In this document: piece by piece, positions 19,258-30,900 of the stretch
How positions within the stretch are numbered: position 1 is the first letter of the stretch
Layout: each line of letters starts with the position of its first letter
Source: Gordius sp. MW1
Taxonomy: Eukaryota > Nematomorpha > Gordioida > Gordea > Gordiidae
Length of the DNA stretch: 64,000 nt
Assembly: GCA_964036665.1 (NCBI GenBank)
Contig: OZ038526.1
Span: 9,176,001-9,240,000 of the forward strand
Direction of reading: 5' to 3'
Translations under genes and position numbers: made by a program
Notes under the pieces: generated by a model
Told to the model about the DNA's origin: nothing
What the model saw: the letters and a program-made list of their open reading frames with translations, nothing else
The model's database searches: none

Positions 19258-22200
19258 ACTTTAAATATAGTCATATTGACCCCTAAACGGTTAAGCTTAA
19301 GTCATAAACATTACAAATCATGCAGTATCCAATTAAAGGAGGCTACTCATAGGCCACCTCAACCTGAGGTTAATAACTCACCAATGATATGCTACCTCTC
19401 CTCACCCCCTAAAAGCCGACATCGCTTAATACGGCCATTGTTACAAGATCCAAATTCTTGTAGTGTATAATAGAACTGACATTCCAGAAAAAAACGAAGT
19501 GCCAATTTGTCTTTTTCGGGATCGGAATCGTTCATAACAATAAATAAACATTTTAGGCGCAATTCCAATCTCATAAACATAAAATATTGTAAGACTAAAA
19601 AAAAGACAAAGGATTTGGCAAAAATACTTTTATGTTTTATAGTCCTTCACGATAGATTTATTTCAATCCGTAACTATTTTTTATAGTTTTAACTCAAACC
19701 CTATAGAATTTTTTAATTAAACCCGAAACCAAAAAATTATTTTAAATTTGACCCAAACCACACCCGAATATAAAATTTAACCCAACCTTACTTCGTTAAA
19801 ATGCCAAATAATTAATAGGCTTTTACTTTTTTAACCATTTCTTATAAAAAATATAACTCTCGTCCCAAAATTTTATTTTAAATTGCAACGGGTGAATCGA
19901 CCTCGACCTTGAGGTAAGAAAAAAGTTATTTTGAATATCTCACGTGTGCTTTTAGTATAAATATTTTTTTTTGACTTAAGAACATTATAAAAACGAAATA
20001 TTAAAATTGGAAAAATATAAGAGCGGGTATAAATAAAAAAATTATAATTTAGCGTCGCATGTGTCATTTATTAAAAATGGCCAAAAGACGGCCAGGATTT
20101 TAAAATTGTACTTTGCTATAAAAATGCCAATTTTTTGATTGAATAAATAATTTGTAGAATATTGAGGCGGGCAGCGACGGCTGATTTTTTTGAAAGGCTT
20201 AATGGCGGCCGGACCAAAATTCCCAGAGCACGAGGCAATGATAGGGGTAAAGATATTAGAGAGTAGGAGGGCCTGGTAGGGTCAGAGCGTTGTAGTTCTG
20301 GTTGAAGGGGGCGGAAATGTCTATGCAAGTGAGGGTAGAGCCATCTGGTCGCATCCTTCTTCCAGCGAAGGGTCTGACGGCTCTAAAACGGACGGAATAT
20401 TGACTTTTTTAAGAGGGGCTTGGGTGAAACTATTCACCTTTTTGTGCCTTATGTATTTAAATTTATAATAAAGGCAGTGTAGGGGGTGCCTTGCATAAAT
20501 GTATAGGCAATTCATAGTCTGAAGGCGATGGGATTGCTAGCTCAGGGTCCTCCAACATCAATCCAGAAAGTGAACTAGAATAAGCTTTTAGCCACTCGTG
20601 ACCAGATCCGTCAAACTAAAGATTTGAGGTTGAAGTGCTGGCGGCGTCGCAACTCGATAAGAGGTAAGTAACTGAGCGCGATACGAGGCCAGCGTGCCAA
20701 TCCTTTTGTCTTGTGGTTATGGGGAAGGGGGTCCCTGGATTGACGTTGGCAGGCCAGAAATCTTGAGCGTACACACGATGGATCCTCACTTAGTGTAATT
20801 AATCGGTCGATTTAAACATGTGAGATTTATATGAAGAGATTAAGGCTGGTAATGAGATTAAGGTAGTTGGGCATATGCCTAACCAACTTTATCAGGTAAT
20901 GAGGCTTAAAGCCACGAAGAAGTGCTGAATTTAATGTTAAGGATTGCTTCTAGAATGTTTCTCATAAAGCTATCGTAGCTTTTTAAGATCATGGGCAGTA
21001 AAAAAGCTGATGAGGAACGGATGATGTAAAATGCGTGATGTTTTGGGAGGGTATTAAAATTTCCATCTTCGAGGTTAGGATTGATAAGTGACTATGCAGA
21101 AACTCTATTAAGGCGATTTAGCCACCTATTGAAGAGCCTAGATGAGTAAAACTCTTTACTTCAACTTTTAAAAAGGGTTTAAAAATGGGAAATATGTCGA
21201 TATGTGGGCATTGAAATATCTTGCATTTAGAGATATTTAATTACTAGTTATAATTATATTGTATTAATCGATATAAAATGAAGAAAGCATTAGGAGGATG
21301 CTGATTAAGTAAGCTAACACTCGTTATACAACTTTAAGGTTCTTTATAAAGACAACGTTAAAATTAGGCCATTTATTTTCTTCTGTACTTTTAAAAGTAC
21401 TATTTCACAATTTTTAGGTATTTATTAGGCGGTCCGCTTAACTACTAAAAATGAAAACTATTTAAGCGAATGAAAAATTCAAAATGGTATTTTATTAAAA
21501 TTTTGTTTAACTATGCTATTCAAAAGGCTTAAAACAATATATACACACAATTTTCCAAAATTTCAGTGTTAGTTTTAAAAACAGCTGTCTAATATATTAA
21601 ATAAAACAGATGTTTAATATCAGCAACATTTTCTATAAGGTTCTTACGAAATTTGGTTTATATAGTTAATATACCAAATTTTGTAACCACGTTAAAATCC
21701 TTAAGACAAGTTAGGACATTAAGATTTAAGTATAATACAATCTACAAAACGTAGTCTGATTAATATACCAAAATCGTACTAATCTAATAAACAATTTAAT
21801 TAGATAAATCATTCGATTTATAGCACTGTGATCAAGGGCAGAAAAAATTGTAGTTTGCACCTAATAAATGAATTTTGTTCTGCCCAAGTCCGAAATCTCT
21901 GACCCGACAGTTTTTTGAATTCAAACTTTAAGACATTAAATATACATTACCATCTATATATATAATGTATTTTATACGGATTAATCCGTATTTTAAAACA
22001 TGGATAGGAATAAAAATTCAAATTTACGGATTCAAAATTTTATCTCATCTGACAGGATGCTGATATCGCAAAATTTAAAAATGTTATATTAAAATATCCA
22101 TCATCAAACATTTTAATTTTGTAAGTTTATATCATATATTAATGATAAGGATAAAAATATGCAATAAATATATTAGAATATTAGCCAGCATGTTTTGCTA

Positions 22201-23073
22201 AAAAATTTAAGTTTGAATTTTTTAAATTATTCAAAATAAGGTATAACAATCGAATTTAATTTAACATCTTAAGTTTGAACAAATTAAAAAATATACAACT
22301 AAATTTACTATATCATGCTTTTAAGGATCAATATGGGAAATTTAAAGCCGAGATTTCGCCGATATAATCTCGTATCGTCTCGATATCGACCAGTTTTTCA
22401 AAGTCTCGTCACGAAATCGAGATTTTCCGCATCACTATCTGTAAACGATCGTGGAATTTATATTAAATTAAACGACCACAAACGGGCTTTTAGAGGTTTT
22501 TTTTTAAAATATGATCTTAAGTTATTTATAATTGGATAGCCTAATCCTTAAATAAAAATGATAATCTGTTTATATTTATTAAATCAATTCACTTAATTAG
22601 GAATATTTAATTTTAAACGCTTTGCTCATATTTTATTTTTTAGTATGTGATTTACAGAACTCATTAAAATAGCTTCTCTAATTAAAACTAATTACTAACA
22701 GTTTAACCTATTTTATAATGAAATTCAAAATTTATACGTATACGATGCTAACTAATGAAATTTAGTATTATAAGGGCTTATTGCACATTAGTTAACTTTT
22801 GCCAATTTTCATAAATAAAAATTATAGGCAGAAAAGACAACAGACACATGGATATCTTATTAACCCAACAGGTACCACTAACGGTTAGGCTGAACGAATT
22901 TATATAAACTAATTTTTAAGCATCTCAATATGCTCCAGACTAGTAACACTGGGAGACATGAAAATAAGCAAATATAAAGATTTTATGGCTGAAAGTTAGT
23001 CATATTGAAATGTCAGTAATGAATGTGAAATCTGACGTTGCAGTATGAGCACAAAACTATGATTGCTTTGCTG
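19258..23073. other. Gene-free region, a GC-richer patch at 20.15-20.8 kb
   Basis: Mostly AT-rich. A patch at about 20150-20800 has a more even base composition; its short minus-strand open frames (20116-20515) show no domain I recognise and may be a decayed element or unique regulatory DNA. Around 22340-22450 there are CGAGATTT / ATCTCG words typical of a repeat end. No gene supported. Confidence 0.35.
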
Positions 23074-23081
23074 CATACAGC

Positions 23082-23680
23082 TAGAGCCCTGCAAAATGAA
23101 ATTTCTTCTGTCCGAGCCCGACTTATTCATTTTTATTTTGCCCGAGCCCGAAAGACTTTATCCTTTTTGGCCCGACCCGAGCCCGATTTTTCGAATAAAA
23201 TTTTTGAAAAGTTTTATTTTAAAAATTATTTCACCATCTAAATATAAAATGGAGTTTAGTTATTACTCGTAATTTACAACTAGGATAGGTTTGAAATAAA
23301 AAAATCCATTTTCACTCGTTACAATTTATTTAGCTTTAAAACTAAAAACATAACTTAAAAAAATGTATTATATTTAACAGTTCCTATTAATATCTTAAGT
23401 TCTAAGCAACTATGAAAATATTTATATACTATAATAAGATTTGCAAATAATAGACAGGGGAAAAAGCTGAAGTTTGGAAGCTATATATTGTACGCTGTGT
23501 GAAGATAATTATTAAATATCAATTTGAGTTTTTTTAAATAATATTTTATAAAAGGTTTGTTTGCTTTAATTCAATTCGGGCCGGGCCGCTTCATCAGGCC
23601 CGACCCGAGCCCCGACTATTTTATAAAATTTTGCCCGAGCCTGAAACCAGATCGGGTCGAGCGGCCCGTGCAGGGCTCTA
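23082..23680. mobile_element. hAT-type MITE, exact 8-bp duplication
   Basis: 599 bp with inverted ends TAGAGCCCTGCA and TGCAGGGCTCTA, and CCCGAGCCCGA-type words near both ends. Flanking CATACAGC (23074-23081 and 23681-23688) is identical. Its short open frames at 23038-23272 are products of this repetitive sequence. Non-coding. Confidence 0.9.
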
Positions 23681-24142
23681 CATACAGCGCAGCGCCGTTT
23701 ACTTTTTTCGCTGATGGACTTGGTAAATCTATAATTTAGAATTCATTTTGGAGCTTGGCCGCATATTTTAAAAAGAATAGAGCTGCTAGATATTTTGGTA
23801 TGCGGCAAATCGGAATAATGGGGCCCCATTTTCTTGTGACATCAACATATAATCAATGCCGTCGATCTCACTTATAAATTTCATATATCATTGAACTAAG
23901 ATTCTTTTCCTGGAATTTTGAAAAGTCGTGTTTCTAATATATGTGATAGGCGTGACATCCTGATTTGAAAGCAGCCTTACGCTTATCGTGCCAACGTATT
24001 GCCATGACATTAGTGGTATTCTTTTTCAAAATGAATCCTCTTTCTTTTTATCATGGATTTTATATTTATAAATGGGTACTTGATACGACATACATACTGC
24101 ACCAGTAGCTCAGATATTCACTTCTGAAGGACAATTTACCTA

Positions 24143-25017
24143 GGGGAGACCGGGGCAAGTCGTAGCCCGGGGTTACTATTATCTTTTTAAAATAATTAAG
24201 ATAAAATTTAAACCATATGTGTATTTTTCCATAAGGCATAAGTAAAAATTTTTTTTAGAAAAAATAAAACTTAAAATTTTTATTGATAAAAAACGATATT
24301 TCGGGGCTATTAGTAGCCTTTACAAAATTTTTTATTATGCACATAAAATTTTTTTGGCTGAATATTTTGGATTGATTTTACTTTTATCTTATAAAGGGAC
24401 ATTTTTTATATAAAAACCGTCTAATGATTAAATTTTTATATGCAATAAAACATTTGTAATTTTTAATTGTTTATGAAAATAGGGGTCGGGGCTAGTGCTA
24501 GCCATTTTTCATTGTCTTACAAATGATAAGATTTAAAAAACAAAAACTTTAGTTTAATAATCTAACTTAGTGTTATTTGGAATAGAAATTGACTATGATT
24601 ATACATTACAAAATAACTAAAAGTTATTTTCCAATGATAAATCCGTCTTTTAAATGTTCCTAAGTCAAATTGTCATCTTAACCCTTTTTTATTTGTTTTA
24701 TAAAAAAAATTAATCATATTACATTTGCATTTTTTATAATGAAACAATATTTTTATTGATTTGAGTAAGCATACACTAATAAGAAGTGAAAACGTCAGAG
24801 TTAATCTAACGGCTATGACTAGCCCCGGGCATTATTAAAATTAATTGTATTTTTGTTTTTTTTAAACTTAACTTGTGAGAAAAATATTACTTATTTCCCT
24901 CCAAATTTTTTTCCTATAGTAAAAATAGACGTTAAAAATATATTTCAAATCGGAAAAATTGTTTTTAGTTTTTTAACGCGATTTAATTTTTTATGGCTAA
25001 AGTAGCCCCGGCTCCCC
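24143..25017. mobile_element. 875-bp inverted-end element with repeated GTAGCC words
   Basis: Left end GGGGAGACCGGGGCAAGT and right end GTAGCCCCGGCTCCCC are imperfect inverted repeats, flanked by TA on both sides (24141-24142, 25018-25019), which would fit a TA-target element such as Tc1/mariner. Inside, GTAGCCCCGG, GGGCTATTAGTAGCC and GGGGCTAGTGCTAGCC recur. A second, diverged copy is at about 41759-44157. No coding capacity. Confidence 0.65.
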
Positions 25018-25021
25018 TATA

Positions 25022-25104
25022 TATTATAAGGGACAATATATACAAATCATACTTTGGCCAATGGCCATTTTTCCATGCATAGTAGCGAGTCGATGGCCAA
25101 TTAC
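25022..25104 (-). repeat. SINE tail fragment, reverse orientation, split by the palindrome
   Basis: TTTGGCCAATGGCCATTTTTCCATG.. at 25052 matches the reverse-complemented SINE tail of 3029-3990. On the far side of the palindrome the tail resumes (AATGTTATTAACAAGAACAC near 26013-26032), so the palindrome seems to have inserted into this copy. Confidence 0.55.
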
Positions 25105-25108
25105 ACTG

Positions 25109-25990
25109 GTCTACAAAAATAAAACCGGGAAACGGTCAACATATTCCGATAGAGTTTTTTGTGGTGAACACAAATATGTTTTTCATTTTTTTCCTATACG
25201 TCAAGTTTTTTTTAAATATTTCGATTCAAAGTTGAGAAAATGACCGTTTTTGACCCTTTTCGATGCTCAATAGAGCGATATTGAATGACATAAAATTTTT
25301 TTTAAACCTCTAAGCGGTAGAACCAACTTAGAGTAAAACATTGAAAAATGATTTTTTTCCCCTATTGTTTTTACCTTTTCCAATATATCGAATATTCAAT
25401 TAGTCCCTATGATAGCGGCATCCTTTGAGCCTCCCTCCCTCTCTATCTAATTGGGTTTATAACACTATACTCTTGGTGCATGTGAGTGATTGATGGATGA
25501 TGTGGGGGTGTGTAAAAGTAGTGGCGTAATACGAGCTATTCCTCTAGTAGAGAGGGAGGATAACAGGCGCAGTAGTAGGAATAGTTCGTATTAACCCACT
25601 ACTCTTGCACCGACCACACTCATCAATCACTTACATGCACTAAGGGTATAGTGTTATATAAGCATATAAGCCAATTAGATAGAGAGGGAGGCTCAAAGGA
25701 TGCCGCGATTTCGCATAGGGACTAATTGCATTTTTGATATATTGAAAAAAGTAAAAACAATAGGGGAAAAATCATTTTTGAATGTTTTACCCTAAGTTGG
25801 TTCTACCACTTTTTTTTTTTAGCTATTCTACATCGCTCTATTAAGCGTCAAAAACGGTCATTTTTGCAACTTCGAATCGAAATATTTAAAAAACTTGACG
25901 TATAGGAAAACAACGAAAAACATATCTGTGTTCACCACAAAAAACTCTATCGGAATATGTTGACCGTTTCCCGGTTATTTACACAAGACC
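25109..25990. repeat. Palindrome of about 880 bp (foldback element)
   Basis: The two halves (about 25109-25545 and 25570-25990) are reverse complements over nearly their whole length. Landmarks left to right are ACCGGGAAACGGTCAACATA, AACTTAGAGTAAAACATTGA, TTTGAGCCTCCCTCCC and GTGGTCGG/GATGTGGG words, then the same reversed, ending in AACATATTCCGATAGAG and CGTTTCCCGGT in inverted form. The centre is near 25556 with a short unpaired gap. A relative of one arm is at 33838-33970. A transcript across it would fold into a long hairpin. No coding capacity seen. Confidence 0.85.
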
Positions 25991-26040
25991 ATTATTTGTT
26001 GTCCAGTGTTATTAATGTTATTAACAAGAACACTTTGAAA

Positions 26041-26941
26041 ATTGTGAAAAGCTATTGGGCCGAAAATCTTAAAAAATGCTTGGGGTCGGGTTTACGTTTG
26101 TTTTAAAAAATGTTCATTATGACACGCGAATTGCGGATTAATTCGTACGAAAATAACAATAGTAAATCGGAGTCGTTCATAATTAAATCGCAGAAGATTG
26201 TTTTCGCCCACGACAAAAAGCAAACGAAAATAAGATACAAATCATTTTATATACGCGCGATGTTAAAGAAATTGAATTTGGTATGTTATGTATTTTTTAT
26301 ATAATTTTATATGTTTATAGAATAAATACGATCTTATCAATGATATTCGTGCGATACCATTGATATATGATAAATTTCACGATGAATATAAGATATTAAG
26401 AAAAAGAATGAATGATAAATTAGCCCAAAAATTCGGTTCAATTTTTTTCTCTTTGTGCATCATAACTAATCACATTAGCTCTGAGCGGATCAAGATATGG
26501 AATATTGTAAAGCCTTAAAAAATTCGCCGATTCAATCGGGATATCTTAATAAAAATATCATTAAAATAGCAAACAGTATTGCATAATTTTCCATTTTTTT
26601 AATCGGCCAAGCCTTACGGACCAATCTTGTTGAAGGGCCGGGTCTGAAGTGCATTGAAAAAAACGGACTGGCACGGGCGAGTTAAAAGTTATCTAAACGG
26701 GTCCCTGTTGCAGATCTCTACTTGAATTTTGATCGAAAAATGATTGGAGGGGGAAGAGGGCTGAAATTTAAAAGCTACTATATGTAGGCTGCAAGAAAAT
26801 ATCTATTGAGCCTGCTTCGGACCGCCCCGAGCCTAGGTTGCACCGGCTCATCAGGACCGACCTGAGCCTCGATTGTCTATATATTTCTAGGCGAGCCCGG
26901 TCAGAGGACCTTTCGAGTTGGGCGGGCCGTGCAGGGATCTA
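26041..26941. mobile_element. hAT-type remnants (two right ends)
   Basis: Two right ends of the hAT type occur close together: CCCTGTTGCAGATCTCTA near 26704-26721 and GGGCCGTGCAGGGATCTA near 26923-26940, each preceded by GC-rich words (GGGCCGGGTC, GGACCGCCCCGAGCC). An open stretch at 26110-26304 ends at a possible donor but has no family match. Left ends not resolved. Confidence 0.4.
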
Positions 26942-27177
26942 GTGGCAGGAGGATACAATCGGGTCGCAACTTTTATTCGTAGTTAGGAATGTTTAGACAT
27001 TTAGCATTAGAAGTACTCATATAACGAATATGTCATAATAATAATTCGAAAATTTAGCATGATAATTTTATTTAATTTATCTATTCGTGTATATTAATTA
27101 CATCACTAAATAATCGTTACACAATTAATTACGGTAGCTAAAGGGCTAACAAAACGAAAAAAAGAATGGTCAATGGC

Positions 27178-27307
27178 TAATTTAAATGGGTCAGTGGTTC
27201 GCTCCATTTGCCACAAATCATTATCTTCATTTCTTGACAACAGCGGGTGTCGTTGATGAAGTATTTCCCATGCTTGTCATCTGACTCGCTGCAACAGCGG
27301 GTGCTGG
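27178..27307 (-). CDS. Orphan cysteine-rich terminal exon, gene unknown
   Basis: On the minus strand a good acceptor (pyrimidine-rich tract ending GAGTAG, exon from 27307) opens into about 42 residues with five cysteines, including STRCCSES and DTRCCQEM, then MICGKWSEP and a stop at 27178. Outside the acceptor the frame is closed by a stop just upstream, so it must be spliced to be used. The regular CC pairs look like a secreted, disulfide-bonded protein. No other exon of the gene was found between here and the PRPF39 stop at 27910, so it may be a decayed exon, an alternative last exon, or belong to an undetected small gene. I do not recognise the family. Confidence 0.3.
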
Positions 27308-27909
27308 CTACTCAAAACAAAAAGGTGAACATGTAGGAATTTTGTTATACATTTCGTCCCGGCCGCATTTTGCAAATATATAAGCCATATTTGATTGTAC
27401 GACATTAAAATATAAATTAAAGCTCTGAATTTATATTCTCCTTTCCTTAGCCCTGTATAATATACATTATGAAATCATAATTTATCCTACACCCATTTAA
27501 CGAATTAACATAAACACATTTATGTATGGTCGAACAAGCTTAGAGCCTAAAGTAAACATTCGCAGACCTCCAATACAACAAACTATCAAACTCTCAATTT
27601 TAAAACGGCAGTCATTTTTCCCTTATAATTCGCGCTGACTGAAAATGCAAGAAGGCTACCAAATTTCGAAATAGTTATTTTCCCCTTAAAACTCGTTTTT
27701 GAAATAACGCCTGTCGTCATTCCTATACCTGTATGATTACAGATTAATTAATAAACCCTTGAATGGAAATATCATCTGCGAATTCGGTCAGTTTAATTTA
27801 TCGTGGATTGAGAATCTAAGGACTTTTAATACTTCCCAATCTCCAAAAAACATTAATTTAATCAAATCTCAGATTCTTGGCGGTAGCACTTTAAATGATA
27901 TCAACTATT

Positions 27910-30900
27910 TCATACGTAAGCCAGGGGCGAGGGGTAGGAGTAAGCCGAGGCGGCGGCCCATTGTTGGTAATAGGCGGCGGTGTAATAATCGTTGCCACCA
28001 GCCCCAGCAGGACCTCCCTTTCCACCCGCGTTCGCGAGAGTGGACACGGGAGGTGCAACGGCCACAGCCGGGGCCGCTACTGGAATCGCGCTAGCTACTA
28101 CGGGAACATTGCCCTTCACGTACGACCTTGGAGGTATAATGGTAAAAACATATGAGACATGATCAAGGTTATTTCAAAACACGAACTTTTTAACTATGGA
28201 ATACAGGGGGCTCGAATTATGATTGATTAGGGGTATTTTAAAGGTGGATAATAAGTAGTTGCATAAAATATAATTTAAAATTGTTGATACATACATTTGT
28301 CGGCATAGCAATACGGTTTACTTTTGAATGGCGGAAGAAAATTCGCCGCCAAGTTGATTCTTGAGAAAGAAAAGAAAATCGTCTCTGGCTTTGTTGATCC
28401 TTGGAAATAAAAGTTAATTCAAAAAATGATTAATACACAGAACTGCGCCAACAAGGTTCAAATGTACCTAAAAACACTAATGTTGCTAAAAAAATTAATC
28501 GTCCACCACGCAATAAATAAAATTTTTATTATATTAATTTAGTTTAAAATATAAGCTAGGCCATTTTTTGAGCTAGTCAGGTTAGTTAAAAAATTATGGT
28601 TCCAATTTGAAAAAATATCAAAAACTTTACCAAGTGAATAACACGAGATAATAAATAGCCATCTTTAGTAATTTTTTTAAACGTTTATCGATGGAACCTT
28701 AGTAATTATTTCTTATTTTTATACAATAATTATCAAACAAAGCAATAATAACAATACCTAACGACGTCGGTGTCGAAATTTTCCAAAAATTCGTATTTCC
28801 TTTGAGCAAAAGCGGTTTTGGATGTGTCGGGTAGGGTGCCATTGAGTGCCTTGTCGAATGTCGTAATTATCTGGTCGACGTCCAGGGGGTAGGATTGGTA
28901 CTGGATGTCAATCAATTGCAGGTACAATTTCTCGTTGTGCTACAATTTCCCGTAAATGTTATAAACAACATTAAACCAAGCAACATTTTTATAGGCATAA
29001 TTTATCAACAGATAAAAACTAGGACTCACGGGATCATTGTTCAAGGCATCTTCCAGCAGTTTGATGGCCTGGGGCTTGTTGTTCAACACCTATCACCCAT
29101 AATTAAATCAATTTTATAAAAACCACCAAGATCACATGTTAAAAAGATGGCAAATCCGTTTGAAAACTGTGCGTATAAAAAGTTGCCATTTTACTGTGCC
29201 TTTCTTTATCCATGAGGAACGAGTAAGTATTTTTGTCACTTTTAGTCCTTATTATACGAATGCTAGCTTTGAATCTTAAAAATCAGCTTGAATTTGTAAA
29301 GCTTAGGCGACAAACAAAGTGACGTTGCACTGTAACAATTATTTATAAAAAATAAACAAACACGAAAAACTTAATCAGCCGATGGGTGAAACAAAGCAAG
29401 TTTAAATGTAACCTTGTGCATGTATCGGGCAAAGTTGATGGCGAAAAAGCTGTAGTAACACAAGTTGCTCTCATACCGGGTCAAGCAATCGCGGTACATA
29501 TGTTCTACCCGCTCCGGGTCTCCGTGGCGCCGTTCCAAATTTATAAGCCGAAGATTGACTTGAACTAAACCGGGGACATTACGATTGATGAGGTTGAGGA
29601 GGAAGGTGGTTGCCTTCAGATTGCCTGCATAGGGAGCGTAAAATACTATAATCAACATAGCTTATAATTGAGCAAAACATCTTATTTATAATAAAATTAC
29701 GATAAAAGATTTACAACAACAAATGTTCTTACTTCACAGTCGGATATATAATTTACAAACATAATCAACTTTAAGTGTTTTCAGTTACACATTTATAACA
29801 TATTATGTAATCATATGTGCATTAAACAAACATAGTTTAAATTTTACATAGTGCATTCACACCCTACTAAGCATTTTATCACATAGATCATCAATTAATT
29901 GCGAAATACAATTATGAAAAATAGGTTGTGATGAAAAATTCACATGCAAAATTGAGGTTTAAAGGCATTAGCAAAATCATTTAGTTTGGATCAAATGTAA
30001 AATGTATGTTATGCCCAGAGAGGAACGAGGTGTACCATATTTTTCCTCCAGAGCAGACCAGGTTAGGAATGGGTTGGGGTGCGTTTCCAAGTGTACAAAG
30101 CATGCCCGCTGAAAAACTTTCCTCATAGCCTCGATATCAATATTCTCCAAGTAGCGGGCGTACTGTTGATGAATGCATTAACAATAAGTGCTAAAAATTA
30201 AACCATGATACCCTGAGAGAGAGGTAGTTTAATTAAAAAAGAGCCTCCTCATTTCTTGCAACAATAATTTTAATATATATAAAACTCCCCAATTCACTGC
30301 AATCTATACCCATTTGAAAACTACATAAAAACTAGGAGAAAGTAATGGTCAAAAAGGAGAGGAAAATAAATTATAAAAACCTTGATCCAAAATTCTTCGT
30401 AGAGGGCACAGGTTATGAGGCACCGTTCAAATAACATTTGGACCCTCTCACGCTTTTGCAAGAGGCCAGCTTCCCCCTTCTCCACGTCCGGAACCTGGGC
30501 AAGTTCAAAGTCTAGGTAGGCACTCCAATTTTTCAACTGATTCCGCTCGAGCGGTTTGATGTGGAAGTATGGCCGTTTGATCTTTCAATTAAGGTTTTAG
30601 ATAATTCTATGTATTATTTTTAGCTAATAAAAGTATTTAAAAAATATGCCAGGAGCTACAACTTTTTTCAAAACATGTCGACAGCAAAGATAGCTGCCAG
30701 TATTATATTGTATCAAAAGTAAGATTTACCCACAAAATAATTTATCCATGCATAATATAACTGATAAAACATCTTTGATCATACTGAATTATAAACGAGT
30801 GGGCATTACACATTATTATATGAAACTTTGTGCACACAGCCCAGCTAACAAATTAAATAGTCAAATGTTAAAATTACATTATCCTCAAATGTCTTCCTCC

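Noticed and set aside
28000-28155. Plus-strand frames at 27759-28155
   Set aside because: Antisense shadows of the last PRPF39 exon.
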